64,000 bases of DNA from Guptibacillus algicola (GTDB lineage Bacteria; Bacillota; Bacilli; Bacillales; Guptibacillaceae). Numbering within the stretch: position 1 is the first letter of the stretch; each line of letters starts with the position of its first letter. The translations under genes were made by a program, and so were the position numbers. Shown here piece by piece: positions 25,871 to 36,225 of this stretch. The DNA is taken from NCBI RefSeq assembly GCF_020171805.1, contig NZ_JAIVAF010000004.1, positions 186,001 through 250,000 of the forward strand. The letters are read 5' to 3'. Under the pieces are notes generated by a model. That model had not been told where the DNA came from. It saw only the letters and a program-made list of their open reading frames with translations, and searched no databases.

Positions 25871-28800
25871 ATGAAAAAGCGAAACTTCACGTCTATGTTA
25901 GGGATCGGTTTGATGGCTGGATCTCTACTCGTTTCAGGGGGAGCTAGTGCTTCAGACGTTACAGGTCCGATCGTCGAGAAAAGTGTAACGGATCATGAAC
26001 ACCATTCCTCTCTGATGGACATTCGAAATGTACTTAATAATGTGATGCCTACTGCTGCTCAGCTCAATGCGGCTGACTCGTTCATCAACACAGCGGGTAC
26101 AGGAACGAAAATCAAATGGAACTCTCTCTTCGGAACACCTTCCATGATTATTAAAGAACAAGGATACTTAACAGACGCTTCGAATAAAAACGCTGAAACG
26201 ATCGCTCGTGATTGGTTAAAAGACAACGCTGCGATGTTCGGTCTTACAGCATCTGATATCGACAATCTAAATGTGACACGTAACTATGCGATGAAAGGAA
26301 CTGGACTACAACCTGTCACGTTCCAGCAAACTTTCGATGGAATCGGGTCTGTCTATGGAGGACGAGTGATCGTTGCTGTTAACAAAGAAGGTAAGATCCT
26401 ATCCGTAACAGGCAACATGAGCCGTTCGAAATCAATGAAAGATAGCTTTGAACTATCCTCAGCCGAAGCGTTAAGCAAAGCGATATCACATGAAAATGCT
26501 TCCCTCTCCTATACACCAGAATTAACGGGCACAGAAAACGGCTGGGATGTTTTTGATGGTACTGATATCCTTCCTACTGTTCAACGAGTGAAGAAAGCTA
26601 CATTCATCACTGAAGAAGGCGTCCGTCCAGCTTACCGTGTGCTATTTATTGAAGAAATCGATAAAGGGCATGAAATCGTTGTCGATGCTGTAACTGGTGA
26701 ACAGCTATACAAACGTTCTCTTGTCGATTATATAGCCGACCCTGAAGGACTTATTTTTGAAAACTATCCTGGAGCTGCTAAAGGCGGTACGCAAGTCGTT
26801 AAGTCATTCAACGGTGACCCTAATGCATCTCCAAATGGCTGGTTGCTTCCTGGTAGTCCTCTTGGTGTAACAACATTTGGTAACAACGCAAATAGTTACG
26901 CGAACTGGAGTAACTTTATCGCACCTGCTGATCAAGCGGTCCGCCCTGTTGCACCACTTGGTGAATTTAGCTTTACGTTCAAAGATTCATGGAATAAGAC
27001 AAATGGTCAAATCCTTCCTCCTTCCTATGCGGATGATGTAAATAGTGCATCGACAAATCTGTTCTACCATCACAATCTGTTCCATGATTACTTCTACAAT
27101 CTTGGTTGGGTAGAAGCAGCAGGTAACCTGCAGGCATCTAACTTCGGCAAAGGCGGTCTAGGTGGAGACGCTATTCTTGGACTCGTTCAAGCAGGAGCAG
27201 CATCAGGTGGTGCACCAACTTATACTGGCCGTGACAATGCCTACATGCTAACACTTCCAGACGGAATTCCAGCATGGAGTGGTATGTTCCTATGGGAACC
27301 GATCGAAGGAGCATTCGAAGGTCAGTATGCTGATGGCGACTTTGATGCAGGAATCATCTACCATGAATACTCTCACGCGCTTTCAAACCGCTATGTAGCA
27401 GGTGGTGAAGCGCTAGGTAGTCACCAATCTGGATCAATGGGAGAAGGTTGGGGAGACTGGTTCGGCATGCATTATCTCATTAAAAATGGTCTTCAAGAAA
27501 AACCTGTTGTAGGAGCTTACGTAACTGGAAACGAAGAGCGCGGTATCCGAAGCTACTCTCTTGATGATGCACCTTATAACTATGGTGATATCGGTTATGA
27601 CATCGTTGGACCAGAAGTTCACTCTGATGGAGACATCTGGGCTGCAATCCTCTGGCAAGTGAGAGAAGAATTAATCGAGCAATTCGGTAAAGAAGAAGGC
27701 GAAGCCGTTGCTGAACAGCTTGTTATGGATGCAATGCCGATTTCCGTACCTGATCCTTCTATGGAAGAAATGAGAACAGCGATTATCGCTGCAGATTTTG
27801 AGCGTTATGAAGGAAATCATTACGATGCTTTATGGACAGCATTCGCCGAGCGTGGACTTGGCTCTGACGCATTCTCTAAAGGAGGAGACGACACAGACCC
27901 AATTCCTGCATTTAATCACCCGGATGGCGATCGTAATGGTCAGCTAGTTGGACAAGTGATCAATGCATCTACTAAGCAACCGATTGAAGACGCTCGTATT
28001 ATGATTGGAGAATTCGAAGCAAGAACGTCACCAGTTTCAGTAACTGAAGATAAGGGCGGCTTCTCCACATACGTTGTAGAAGGTACGTATGACATTACGA
28101 TCCAGGCACGTGGCTATGGCTCTCGTACGATTCGTGACGTGAAGATCGAACCAGGTAAAGTGAATAACCTGAACTTTAAGCTCGCACCAAACGTAGCTTC
28201 ATCCTTTAACGGCGCAACTGTTACAGATGTATCAGGCGAATCTGATAGCAACCCTGTTAAACTAGCAATCGACGATACAGAAGCAAGTGTATATGCATCT
28301 GATACGCAAGAAAATGGATTCAAAGGATCTGACTTCGTTGTAGATCTAGCAGGAGACGATGCAGTTGATATCTCTCACATCCAAGTAAGTGCTGCAAAAG
28401 ACGTTTCAAAGGCACGCTTTGCAACTCTTAAAAACTTCTCTGTTCAAACATCAATGGACGGTAAGAACTGGACAACAGTTGTTAGAGAGAAATTCACTGC
28501 TCAAGACCCAAGACCAACGATTGCTGACCTTCATTACAAAGGCTTCGATCTTGATCAGCCTGTGAAAGCGAAATACCTGAAGTTCATCGCTCACGATTCT
28601 CAAGATAACTCAAAAGGCTATGTACAGGTAGCTGAGATTCAAGCTTTTGCAACTAAGAAAGCAAAGATCGAACCTGTAACTGTAGCTCCTGAAGAGCCAT
28701 TCGTTGCGGAAGGCACGGTTCAAGTAGGGAACGCAGGAACTGGAGTCGGCAGTCTCGCAGGTGTGCCTGCTACGCTAGCAGTTACAGAAAATGAGTTTGT

Positions 28801-29092
28801 AACTACACAAAATCCTGAACCAAGTTCTCAAGGTACTGACGGTTATGTGGTTACTCTACCCGAACAATATGGAGATGGAATCCACAATTTCACTGTAGAA
28901 GGTGGAAGCACAGCTGCAGATTATGATTTTGATATCTTCTTCTACAACAAGAACTTTGAACAAATAGGCGGCGTTGCAACATCCGGCGCGAATGAATCAG
29001 GTGTCATCCCTGGTGGCACAAAGTACGTCTATGTAGGACTCTATTCAGGCGCTAACGTCCCATTCACGCTAACCGCTACTAGTCCTTATTAA
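25871..29092 (+). CDS. Secreted M36 (fungalysin-like) metalloprotease with accessory domains
   Basis: 1073-residue exported zinc protease. In order: signal peptide (1-27), FTP and PepSY-type propeptide (about 60-300), M36 catalytic domain (about 330-670), a carboxypeptidase-regulatory-like beta domain (about 695-775), a discoidin/F5-8C-like domain (about 785-930) and a C-terminal pre-peptidase-like beta domain. The zinc site is IIYHEYSHALSNRY with the downstream Glu in GEGWGDWFGMH. Likely degrades extracellular protein. There is no LPxTG or SLH anchor. Single gene ending in a strong terminator. Confidence 0.92.
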   Translation: MKKRNFTSMLGIGLMAGSLLVSGGASASDVTGPIVEKSVTDHEHHSSLMDIRNVLNNVMPTAAQLNAADSFINTAGTGTKIKWNSLFGTPSMIIKEQGYLTDASNKNAETIARDWLKDNAAMFGLTASDIDNLNVTRNYAMKGTGLQPVTFQQTFDGIGSVYGGRVIVAVNKEGKILSVTGNMSRSKSMKDSFELSSAEALSKAISHENASLSYTPELTGTENGWDVFDGTDILPTVQRVKKATFITEEGVRPAYRVLFIEEIDKGHEIVVDAVTGEQLYKRSLVDYIADPEGLIFENYPGAAKGGTQVVKSFNGDPNASPNGWLLPGSPLGVTTFGNNANSYANWSNFIAPADQAVRPVAPLGEFSFTFKDSWNKTNGQILPPSYADDVNSASTNLFYHHNLFHDYFYNLGWVEAAGNLQASNFGKGGLGGDAILGLVQAGAASGGAPTYTGRDNAYMLTLPDGIPAWSGMFLWEPIEGAFEGQYADGDFDAGIIYHEYSHALSNRYVAGGEALGSHQSGSMGEGWGDWFGMHYLIKNGLQEKPVVGAYVTGNEERGIRSYSLDDAPYNYGDIGYDIVGPEVHSDGDIWAAILWQVREELIEQFGKEEGEAVAEQLVMDAMPISVPDPSMEEMRTAIIAADFERYEGNHYDALWTAFAERGLGSDAFSKGGDDTDPIPAFNHPDGDRNGQLVGQVINASTKQPIEDARIMIGEFEARTSPVSVTEDKGGFSTYVVEGTYDITIQARGYGSRTIRDVKIEPGKVNNLNFKLAPNVASSFNGATVTDVSGESDSNPVKLAIDDTEASVYASDTQENGFKGSDFVVDLAGDDAVDISHIQVSAAKDVSKARFATLKNFSVQTSMDGKNWTTVVREKFTAQDPRPTIADLHYKGFDLDQPVKAKYLKFIAHDSQDNSKGYVQVAEIQAFATKKAKIEPVTVAPEEPFVAEGTVQVGNAGTGVGSLAGVPATLAVTENEFVTTQNPEPSSQGTDGYVVTLPEQYGDGIHNFTVEGGSTAADYDFDIFFYNKNFEQIGGVATSGANESGVIPGGTKYVYVGLYSGANVPFTLTATSPY

Positions 29093-29099
29093 TCTAATA

Positions 29100-29132
29100 A
29101 AAAGCGAGCTCGAAATTCGAGCTCGCTTCTTA
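29100..29132 (+). terminator. Terminator after the M36 protease
   Basis: AAGCGAGCTCGAA / TTCGAGCTCGCTT, 13-bp perfect stem, followed by CTTAATT. Confidence 0.75.
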
Positions 29133-29266
29133 ATTATACCGTGAGTGTAATCTGTTTTTTTCAAGAAAGGAGTGCAACAGATGTAAAAATTAGACTAAGT
29201 GTTTTATTATTGGTATCAAGGACATACCTACCAAAACTACTAGAGCTCCCATCAAAAAAACAATAC

Positions 29267-30688
29267 TTAACGTGGACCATCTTTTTCAAGATAGCTTAAC
29301 GATGACACGTTTGCCGCACTTTTCGAACTGACTCGTTGCAACATGTATTCAAGGAGGAAGAGATAATCTTTCTGATTACCTGTATTCTTCGCAACCTCAG
29401 ATAATTGTTCTAGTATATACAAACAATCATTTTCGTACAGGCTATAGTTATCAAATCCTAGAATCGTCTGGCGGGCAAATTCCCATAGATCCTGATGGAC
29501 TACCTTATCCATCGTTTTACTCATGAGGGCAATCATCGTTAATAGCTCCGTCATAATCGTCGAGTTTTGGTCAGCATACTCACGAATGGAAGCGAACCCC
29601 TTATGGAGAAAATAAGGAAAATTCTTTTGATTTAACATGATCCGAAGTTCTTGGTTCTCATCAAAAAGGTAAGGAGAGAAATTCCTCGTTTGTTGAATCG
29701 TCTTCAACAAATCAGCAATCTGATGAATCGTATTCGTTGCTGTTAGAGGATCATTATGACCTAACGCTTTGATCGCTACTTCAGCAAGCTTATTCAGTCC
29801 ATACTCTAGATCTTGTATTTCAGTTTGCTTCACGCCTACCTCAACAAACTTTAAATAACGCTCAGGACGAATACTCTCTCCATATTCCCAATAAGTAAAG
29901 AGCGGCGTACCTTCTAATACGAATTCCCCAATTCTTACGTTGAACTTTAAAAGAATATCATCTTTTTTCGAATGCTTAATCAATCTTGAAAAGTCCGCAA
30001 CTTGCAAGTAACCAGATTGACTCGCTTTTATTACCTTTCCATCCGTTTCAGTTGGTAACGATTCTGGCTCTACCTCTTTTTCTAAATGGTATGACTGTAA
30101 TTCTTTCTCAAGAGATGCCTGAACGGACTTTGATTTTTCATTCATATTAGAACTAATATTATGAACCTGCATCCAAGTCGTTGTATGGTTGATAAAATAA
30201 ATAAACGTTACAGCTGCCGTAATAGCTGTCAATATGGATAAGATTGGTGTCGCAACAATAAACTCTTCTTCTCCATGTGTAACGTATAAAAAGTTTAAGA
30301 GAACATAAATGAAGCTGCCGTTAAAAATACCGAGTACGTGCTGAGTCGCTCGATCACTAACAAAATTCACAAGCATTTTGGAAGAAAACTGTCCGCTAAA
30401 CGTGGTCAGTGCGACGAGTAAAGAGTTAATCGTAAACGCACTTAAGGTCAGAACCCCTCCTACGAGCGCACTTAGAAGCACCTGCAAGGTCTGCCCGCTA
30501 AACCCGATTGCAGAAGGAAGATATAAACTGATATCGATAATATAATCAAGAAAATAGGTGAAAACAGATAAACCGATCGCTCCAAGAATATACCAAAGAG
30601 GCATAAACCAAAGCGTTGATTTCAATTCAATTTTCCGTTGACGTCTCGACATTTTTAAATATTTCTTTATATAGTAAAAGAACCCCAT
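29267..30688 (-). CDS. DUF2254 membrane protein
   Basis: 473-residue predicted membrane protein. About four N-terminal transmembrane helices (residues 28-185) include LSALVGGVLTLSAFTINSLL and FSGQFSSKMLVNFVSDRATQ, both typical of DUF2254. A cytoplasmic C-terminal half follows. The function of the family is unknown. ATG at 30688 is used; an internal ATG (MSRRQRKIEL, codon 13) has no better ribosome binding site. Confidence 0.87.
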   Translation of the reverse strand: MGFFYYIKKYLKMSRRQRKIELKSTLWFMPLWYILGAIGLSVFTYFLDYIIDISLYLPSAIGFSGQTLQVLLSALVGGVLTLSAFTINSLLVALTTFSGQFSSKMLVNFVSDRATQHVLGIFNGSFIYVLLNFLYVTHGEEEFIVATPILSILTAITAAVTFIYFINHTTTWMQVHNISSNMNEKSKSVQASLEKELQSYHLEKEVEPESLPTETDGKVIKASQSGYLQVADFSRLIKHSKKDDILLKFNVRIGEFVLEGTPLFTYWEYGESIRPERYLKFVEVGVKQTEIQDLEYGLNKLAEVAIKALGHNDPLTATNTIHQIADLLKTIQQTRNFSPYLFDENQELRIMLNQKNFPYFLHKGFASIREYADQNSTIMTELLTMIALMSKTMDKVVHQDLWEFARQTILGFDNYSLYENDCLYILEQLSEVAKNTGNQKDYLFLLEYMLQRVSSKSAANVSSLSYLEKDGPR

Positions 30689-30801
30689 ATGATCACCAAT
30701 CTATCCTTCAAAGTAGTAAACACTTCTATTTCTACCCTCCAATGTAGGAAAGTAACCTCCCTTTTTCTTTTCGAACGAAATAGCTATACCTATCAACTAA
30801 C

Positions 30802-30832
30802 AAAAAACACGATCCCTACAATAGGAATCGTG
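30802..30832 (-). terminator. Terminator after the S8 protease
   Basis: On the minus strand GCACGATTCC pairs with GGGATCGTGT and is followed by TTTTT. It lies downstream of the subtilisin-like gene. Confidence 0.85.
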
Positions 30833-30858
30833 CTTGGTAAACTAGTCTTATCCGCACT

Positions 30859-33315
30859 TTACGGCATGAGATATGTTGCATAGAAGCGCGTGATTGCGAC
30901 TGCAAAGTCACCTTTTGTAACGTTTTTAGATGGCGCAAATGATGCTGTTACAGTTGGCTCAAGATCATAAGGACCCTGTGTTACATCGAAGTATGCATTT
31001 AGGATATTCAGATCCAGAGCTAGCTGAACGTGTCCTTTTAACTCAGCAGGAACGTCTGATGCGTCAGTTAATTGAATTCTTTCACCCTGGTACTCTACAG
31101 TAAGTGGTTCATTAACAGCGTTCGCTTCGTCTTCAAGACCAAGGCTTTGAACAAGAGAGTATGCAAGATCAGCTCTTGAAACAGTCCCTTTAGGGTTGAA
31201 CTTTCCATTATCTGAAAGCATGACTCCTGCATCGTCTTGCTCGATGTCCTTCAAAGCAGCGCCTGTAGCTGTTACAGCTTCAGCATATGCAAGATCTTTT
31301 GCACGAACGTCAGTCAAACTATTTTCGACTGGAAGTGTTTGCACAACACCAGCGCCCATTGTTAAAAATTCAGCTAGATCCATTCTTTTCAGGTTGTTAT
31401 CTGGCTTGTAGTTACCTTTATTGTCTGAATCTAGAAGTCTTTCAGATACACCTGCTTTAATCGCTTCTTCTGCAGGATGTCCAGCGATATCATATAAACC
31501 ACTGAATCCAGTTGCTTTCTTAAACGTAAGCTCACCATCAATCGATTCAGGAAGAGCAAGACCATTAAGTCCCTGAAGTTCAACTGTCCACGTTCCTGGT
31601 TGAGGTGCTGTTACTTGAACAGTACGGTTTGTGTAAAGACTGAAAAGCGCTGAAATACCCGATCTGTATTCTGTACCATCTGGCGCTGTCACTACTAAGT
31701 TGATTGTATTACCTGTTTCACCAAGTAAGCCCTTTGCGTTCGCACGAGCAACAATTTCAGTTGTTCCTTCTTTTACTTCAAACTCATGCGTATTGTCATT
31801 CGCTGCACTATAATCGATTGTAAAAGGCTCATACTTTACTTCCATATCTACGTTTGCATTGTACGTTGTTGCAGCATTAAGCGTTTGGCCATATTCTTTC
31901 GTCGTATTGAATGCTTTATCTACTGCTGCATAAGCGTTTGCGTATCCAGCTCCAACTTCCCATGATTCATATCCTGGCATGTTTGTTGCAGTATCTTGAA
32001 CGATTTGTTTTACTTCCATTGGCGAAAGCGTTGGATTCGCATCCAAGATTAGTGCTACGATTCCTGCCATGTGAGGCGCTGCCATCGACGTACCACTCAT
32101 CGTTGTATAGTAAGGAAGATATGCTGGTTCGATCATCTCTGCATCTTTATCAGCAGAAAGTCCTGTTGTAGGTGAAATTACTCGCGTAGAGATAATATCT
32201 TTACCTGGTGTAGTAATTGTTGGTGCATCTACCCATTCGAATGTTTCGCCATCGACTATAACCGTTCCACCTTTATTTTTTACACCTCTTGAAGAAAAGT
32301 CTGCTAACTTGCCTTGCTTATCTCCAGCAGCAACTGTGATTACCCAAGGTGCTTTCTTATAGTTACCAGTGATTGTTGATTCAGCAGGACCAGAGTTACC
32401 AGCTGAGAATACTGTTACAATTCCACGATCGTATAGTTTCTTTGTCGCAATATTGATTGGATCTTCAGGATCGAACGCTGTCCCCGCATCACTTGTAGCT
32501 CCCCATGAGTTCGTGATAACACGGATGTTGTACTGTGCTTGATGTGTTAACGCGTAATCAAATCCTCCGATCGTATCAAGGATTGCTAGACCTGCACCAG
32601 AACCATATCCGATCAGGTTTGCTCCAGGTGCAACACCTTCATGTTTACCTGCAGATTTTGAACCATTGCCTCCAACTATTCCTGCAACGTGAGTTCCGTG
32701 TCCTGAGTTATTATCAGTGTTCGGTACATCCTCTACATATGTAACAGGAGCTAAATCGCTTAGTGCGTTAAGGTTCGTAGAAGCTAGCACGTTCTGTACT
32801 AGATGATCACCAAATTTGATATCGCTATGAGTTCCATCTACTCCACTATCATTCACAACAACTCCGACGCCTTTACCTGATACCGGCATTCCACCGTTTG
32901 CCTGTCTCATCGCGTCGTCGAGTCTTACTTTATCAACACCCGTTAGCGCTGTTGATTCTGCATTGTCGTATTCTAGTTCTGCGTTAAAATAAATTGAACG
33001 AACTTCAGGTTGTTGTGCAAGCGCATTGATTTGATCAGCTGTTGCCACAACTCCTGCAATTGGTAGACTCTTAAAAGATAATCCTTTTGCGATTCCAAGA
33101 TCACTCAACAAATCTAATTGAGATGAAGTAGTTCCCCCATCACCGTGAAACGTAACGATTACTTCCAGTCCAGTAAGTTGTTTCTGCATCATTTCTTGAA
33201 GCTTAGATCCGATCGTAGCTTTTTCATTCGTTTCTGTAGCAGATGCAGTTACCATAGAGCCAAACAGTGTTGAAACAACTAACAAAACTGCTAGTAATAG
33301 TGATTTAAATTTCAT
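30859..33315 (-). CDS. Secreted subtilisin-like (S8) protease with C-terminal SLH-like repeats
   Basis: 818-residue exported serine protease. Signal peptide (1-27), I9-type propeptide, then the S8 domain with Asp in VVVNDSGVDGTHSDI, His in NNSGHGTHVAGIVGG, and Ser in MSGTSMAAPHMAGIVAL. A long insert carries a PA-like region. The C-terminal 190 residues hold about three degenerate SLH-like repeats (KRMDLAEFL, SRADLAYSL, TKGDFAVAI), suggesting non-covalent cell-wall anchoring. Resembles large Vpr-type bacillopeptidases. ATG at 33315 follows AGGAGGG. Confidence 0.93.
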   Translation of the reverse strand: MKFKSLLLAVLLVVSTLFGSMVTASATETNEKATIGSKLQEMMQKQLTGLEVIVTFHGDGGTTSSQLDLLSDLGIAKGLSFKSLPIAGVVATADQINALAQQPEVRSIYFNAELEYDNAESTALTGVDKVRLDDAMRQANGGMPVSGKGVGVVVNDSGVDGTHSDIKFGDHLVQNVLASTNLNALSDLAPVTYVEDVPNTDNNSGHGTHVAGIVGGNGSKSAGKHEGVAPGANLIGYGSGAGLAILDTIGGFDYALTHQAQYNIRVITNSWGATSDAGTAFDPEDPINIATKKLYDRGIVTVFSAGNSGPAESTITGNYKKAPWVITVAAGDKQGKLADFSSRGVKNKGGTVIVDGETFEWVDAPTITTPGKDIISTRVISPTTGLSADKDAEMIEPAYLPYYTTMSGTSMAAPHMAGIVALILDANPTLSPMEVKQIVQDTATNMPGYESWEVGAGYANAYAAVDKAFNTTKEYGQTLNAATTYNANVDMEVKYEPFTIDYSAANDNTHEFEVKEGTTEIVARANAKGLLGETGNTINLVVTAPDGTEYRSGISALFSLYTNRTVQVTAPQPGTWTVELQGLNGLALPESIDGELTFKKATGFSGLYDIAGHPAEEAIKAGVSERLLDSDNKGNYKPDNNLKRMDLAEFLTMGAGVVQTLPVENSLTDVRAKDLAYAEAVTATGAALKDIEQDDAGVMLSDNGKFNPKGTVSRADLAYSLVQSLGLEDEANAVNEPLTVEYQGERIQLTDASDVPAELKGHVQLALDLNILNAYFDVTQGPYDLEPTVTASFAPSKNVTKGDFAVAITRFYATYLMP

Positions 33316-33462
33316 TTAATTCCCTCCTATTCAGAATAATATTACTCTTTCTTCTATTATCCTGAAAGGGAGACTATTTTGCTATTCCACTTAAGATATA
33401 AATTCCAATCTAGATGGACTATATCCAACTAGTACTAAGGACGTAGTCAGGTATGCATACGA

Positions 33463-33508
33463 AAAGCCAGGTACGCGATCCTCACAAAAATAGGATACGT
33501 CCTGACTT
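33463..33508 (-). terminator. Terminator-like hairpin after the LuxR-type regulator
   Basis: On the minus strand AGTCAGGACGTATCCT pairs with AGGATCGCGTACCTGGCT, with small mismatches, followed by a short TTTT. Confidence 0.65.
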
Positions 33509-33525
33509 TCGATAGATAACCATCT

Positions 33526-34164
33526 CTATGGTAAAGGTACTAGTTGATTTTGTACTGCGTGGATGATGGCCTGGGAACGACTTTTCACATTTAGCTTCTT
33601 GTAGATTTTGCTAACATGGATTTTGACAGTTTTATCACTGATATACAGTTTTTCGCCTATTTCCTTGTTGCTCATTCCACTAACCAGGCAAATTAAGACT
33701 TCCTTTTCACGTTCGGTGAGTTCAGATTGACTCTTTGATTCCTGCTTTTGGTTATAGTACCCTAGTAATTTCTTTGTCAGAGAGGGATCGATGATCGATT
33801 CTCCCATTGCTACCGTGCGAATCGCTTCTACCACCTGCTCAGATGGTAAGTCTTTTAATAGATACCCATCTGCTCCTTCACGTATAGCTGCCATAAAATA
33901 CTCATCGTGGCTATGCATCGTTAAGACGAGAACCTTAACATCTGGATAGTCTTTTTTTAAGATGGCGGTAAGCTCAATTCCGTTTTTATCTGGAATGTTA
34001 ATATCCATCAGCACCACGTCAGGATTGCACTTCTGAAGCTCAGTCATCACTTCATTTCCATTTACGGCCTCACCGACAACCTTTATATCATCTTCCATTT
34101 CTAATATGTTTTTCATCCCATCCCTTAATACAGCATGATCATCCACTAACAAGACGTTGATCAT
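33526..34164 (-). CDS. NarL/LuxR-family response regulator
   Basis: 212-residue regulator: receiver domain (phospho-Asp in PDVVLMDINIPDKNG, Lys in LKDLPSEQV) and C-terminal LuxR helix-turn-helix (ELTEREKEVLICLVSG, SNKEIGEKLYISDKTVKIHV). ATG at 34164 follows GGGGGGATGGATC and overlaps the kinase gene by 26 nt, so the two are coupled. Target genes unknown; DegU/LiaR-like. Confidence 0.93.
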   Translation of the reverse strand: MINVLLVDDHAVLRDGMKNILEMEDDIKVVGEAVNGNEVMTELQKCNPDVVLMDINIPDKNGIELTAILKKDYPDVKVLVLTMHSHDEYFMAAIREGADGYLLKDLPSEQVVEAIRTVAMGESIIDPSLTKKLLGYYNQKQESKSQSELTEREKEVLICLVSGMSNKEIGEKLYISDKTVKIHVSKIYKKLNVKSRSQAIIHAVQNQLVPLP

Positions 34165-35989
34165 GATCCATCCCCCCTTCAAGACCTAGCTTCGGAATCG
34201 TTAGCGTAATTTCAGTTCCTTCTCTCTCTTTACTATCGATCTGCAGAGAAGCTTCAATCTTTTCTGCTTGTTCATTCATGCTGAGTATCCCAAAATGCGG
34301 GTCTTTCTTGGCTTTGATCATTGCATCTAGGAGTGAAAAGCCTACCCCATCGTCTGTTACCTTCAATAACACATGCTCCTTCTGATAACTTAGAAGAACA
34401 CTAATCGTTGTGGCACCAGCATGTTTAATCGTGTTCTGAACACTTTCCTGAAACGTATCGAACATAACCTTTTCCACCATAGGACTCAGCGATATTTGCT
34501 TCCCTCTCTCTTCAAATCTAATATCGAGCCCGAAGTCTCGTTTGACCACATCGATTCTCTTTATGATTGCTTGTTTCAACCCCACTCTTTCTGTTTCATA
34601 TGGACGTAACGCATAAATCGATTCTCGAATATCTTTTAAACTAAAACGTAATTTATCTAAACTATCAAGTATGATGCCATTTGCTTCTGCGGGTTTTTGA
34701 TAAAATTTACGATGAGCGGTTTCAAGCTTCATCACTGCACCTGCAAGGGACTGTGCCACTCCGTCATGAATGTCTCTCGCAATTCGATTTCGTTCTTCAA
34801 GAACCGTTCTTTTTTCCTGTTCAAAAATCAACATCCTTGTTTTGATTGCCACAGCAAGCTGGTTAGCAAGGGTGGCAACCGATTGGATATCTTCTTGTCT
34901 GAAGCTTTTCGTTCGACTTCGCGCTACAGCAAACATTCCAAGGGATTTACCTTCTAGAATGATCGGTGCGAAGACGAAAGCATTGAGTGCCTTATTAAAA
35001 CATGATGGGATAAGCCCTGATTCATTCTTCTTGTTTTGATAGACCACAATATCCTGAAACGATTCAAAATCTGCAATTTCCTGGTTTGATAACGGTCGAT
35101 CGTTTTGAACTTGTCCGTTTTCAAAACGCACGATCCATTCCCCTTCTTCCTTCACCCATAGAACGCTAGCATCAACATCGATAAACTTATTCAAACTAGG
35201 CTTAATTGAATGAACCCAGTCCTTCGTCGGTAACCACTTATTCAATTCAGTGGAGATGTCAAAGAGAGCTGTCATCCTATTTCGCTCAGCTTGAAGTCTT
35301 ACGATAATAGAACTTAATAAAGCTAAACCAACTAATGGAGAGAAGAAGAAAAAGTAAGAAAAGACATCGATTACACCTCTGTTCTGATTTCCGATATAAA
35401 ACATGATCCCGATATAAGCAATCGAGATTAGAGCACTTATTGTTTCAGAGGTGAATTTCTTTCGCCACAGATTAAAGGTATATGGCTGCGGGCGGATGAG
35501 TAAGACGAGATCCACAAGAAGATTGTTAATCATATAGAAAAATAGCGTCAATACTAAAATATAGCCAAACGAGTAGAGTTCAATTTGCATAATTTGTTCC
35601 TGAAACAATCGTGCAAGCACGGAAGCTCCAATCAAACTGATAATCAACTGTGAAGGGTTAAAGAAGATAATTCGAAGCGGCCTTCGTTGTATCATGTTCA
35701 CGAGTACAATGCACAGTGCGTATGTAACAACCGCAATCGGAAGTCCTTCATTGATAAACAATGTATAGAGAAGTGGGAAACTAAGAGAAGTGAAGCCTTT
35801 CCATATAGCGATAGGGAAATATTCAGTTACAACTATGAAAAAGGCAAGAAGAAGGAACACCCACCAATTGTTTGGTGAAGTTAGTTGGAACGTCATCCAA
35901 CCTAATGCGCCTAATCCAACGATAGAGACCACGTACATGAACCACTTCGCGTATTTTTCTTTCTTTTGAAGATGAGACGGTTGTCCCAT
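34139..35989 (-). CDS. HPK7-type sensor histidine kinase with multi-pass membrane sensor and GAF domain
   Basis: 616-residue kinase. Eight or so N-terminal membrane helices (about 20-225) form a membrane sensor region. A GAF domain (about 245-385) is followed by HisKA_3 with the phospho-His in ERNRIARDIHDGVAQSLAGA and an HATPase_c domain (ITDDGVG-type N and G1 boxes around VTDDGVGFSLLDA). Pairs with the overlapping LuxR-type regulator. ATG at 35989 follows GAGGGG. The ligand is not inferable. Confidence 0.92.
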   Translation of the reverse strand: MGQPSHLQKKEKYAKWFMYVVSIVGLGALGWMTFQLTSPNNWWVFLLLAFFIVVTEYFPIAIWKGFTSLSFPLLYTLFINEGLPIAVVTYALCIVLVNMIQRRPLRIIFFNPSQLIISLIGASVLARLFQEQIMQIELYSFGYILVLTLFFYMINNLLVDLVLLIRPQPYTFNLWRKKFTSETISALISIAYIGIMFYIGNQNRGVIDVFSYFFFFSPLVGLALLSSIIVRLQAERNRMTALFDISTELNKWLPTKDWVHSIKPSLNKFIDVDASVLWVKEEGEWIVRFENGQVQNDRPLSNQEIADFESFQDIVVYQNKKNESGLIPSCFNKALNAFVFAPIILEGKSLGMFAVARSRTKSFRQEDIQSVATLANQLAVAIKTRMLIFEQEKRTVLEERNRIARDIHDGVAQSLAGAVMKLETAHRKFYQKPAEANGIILDSLDKLRFSLKDIRESIYALRPYETERVGLKQAIIKRIDVVKRDFGLDIRFEERGKQISLSPMVEKVMFDTFQESVQNTIKHAGATTISVLLSYQKEHVLLKVTDDGVGFSLLDAMIKAKKDPHFGILSMNEQAEKIEASLQIDSKEREGTEITLTIPKLGLEGGMDHDQRLVSG

Positions 35990-36094
35990 AACGTATCCCC
36001 TCACTCTATGTATCTGAATTTTCTATATCTTTCATTTTACATGATTCGAGAGAGTTTATAAAGAAATCCTTGTTTACAAAAGTTTTATAACAAC

Positions 36095-36225
36095 AAAAAA
36101 AGGATCTGCTGATAGATCCTAGATTCGAAGTGCCCACTATAAAAAACAAAACCCGAAACTGGTCAAATGGAGTAAACCACTAACCAATCCCGGGCCTAAC
36201 CCATTTAGAGCGGGTTCGTTACTTT
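36095..36225 (-). ncRNA. Candidate small RNA or attenuated leader
   Basis: The 515-nt gap between the divergent kinases contains a minus-strand transcription unit of about 125 nt. It has a promoter (TTGGTT at 36251-36256, 17 nt, CATAAT at 36228-36233) and paired segments AACCC/GGGTT and CCCG-TTGGT / ACCAG-CGGG. It ends in a perfect terminator (AGGATCT-ATCAGC-AGATCCT-TTTTTT, 36095-36120). No ORF fills it and no known riboswitch motif was recognised. It lies about 105 nt upstream of the HPK7 kinase gene, so a leader role is also possible. Confidence 0.5.

Noticed and set aside
30859-33315. Sortase-anchored substrate for the class D sortase
   Set aside because: The C-terminus has SLH-like repeats and no LPxT motif, hydrophobic segment or basic tail. 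The M36 protease C-terminus also lacks them.
36130-36225. Known riboswitch (c-di-GMP, SAM, fluoride, guanidine, preQ1)
   Set aside because: None of the conserved core sequences that I know is present; kept as an unassigned structured RNA.
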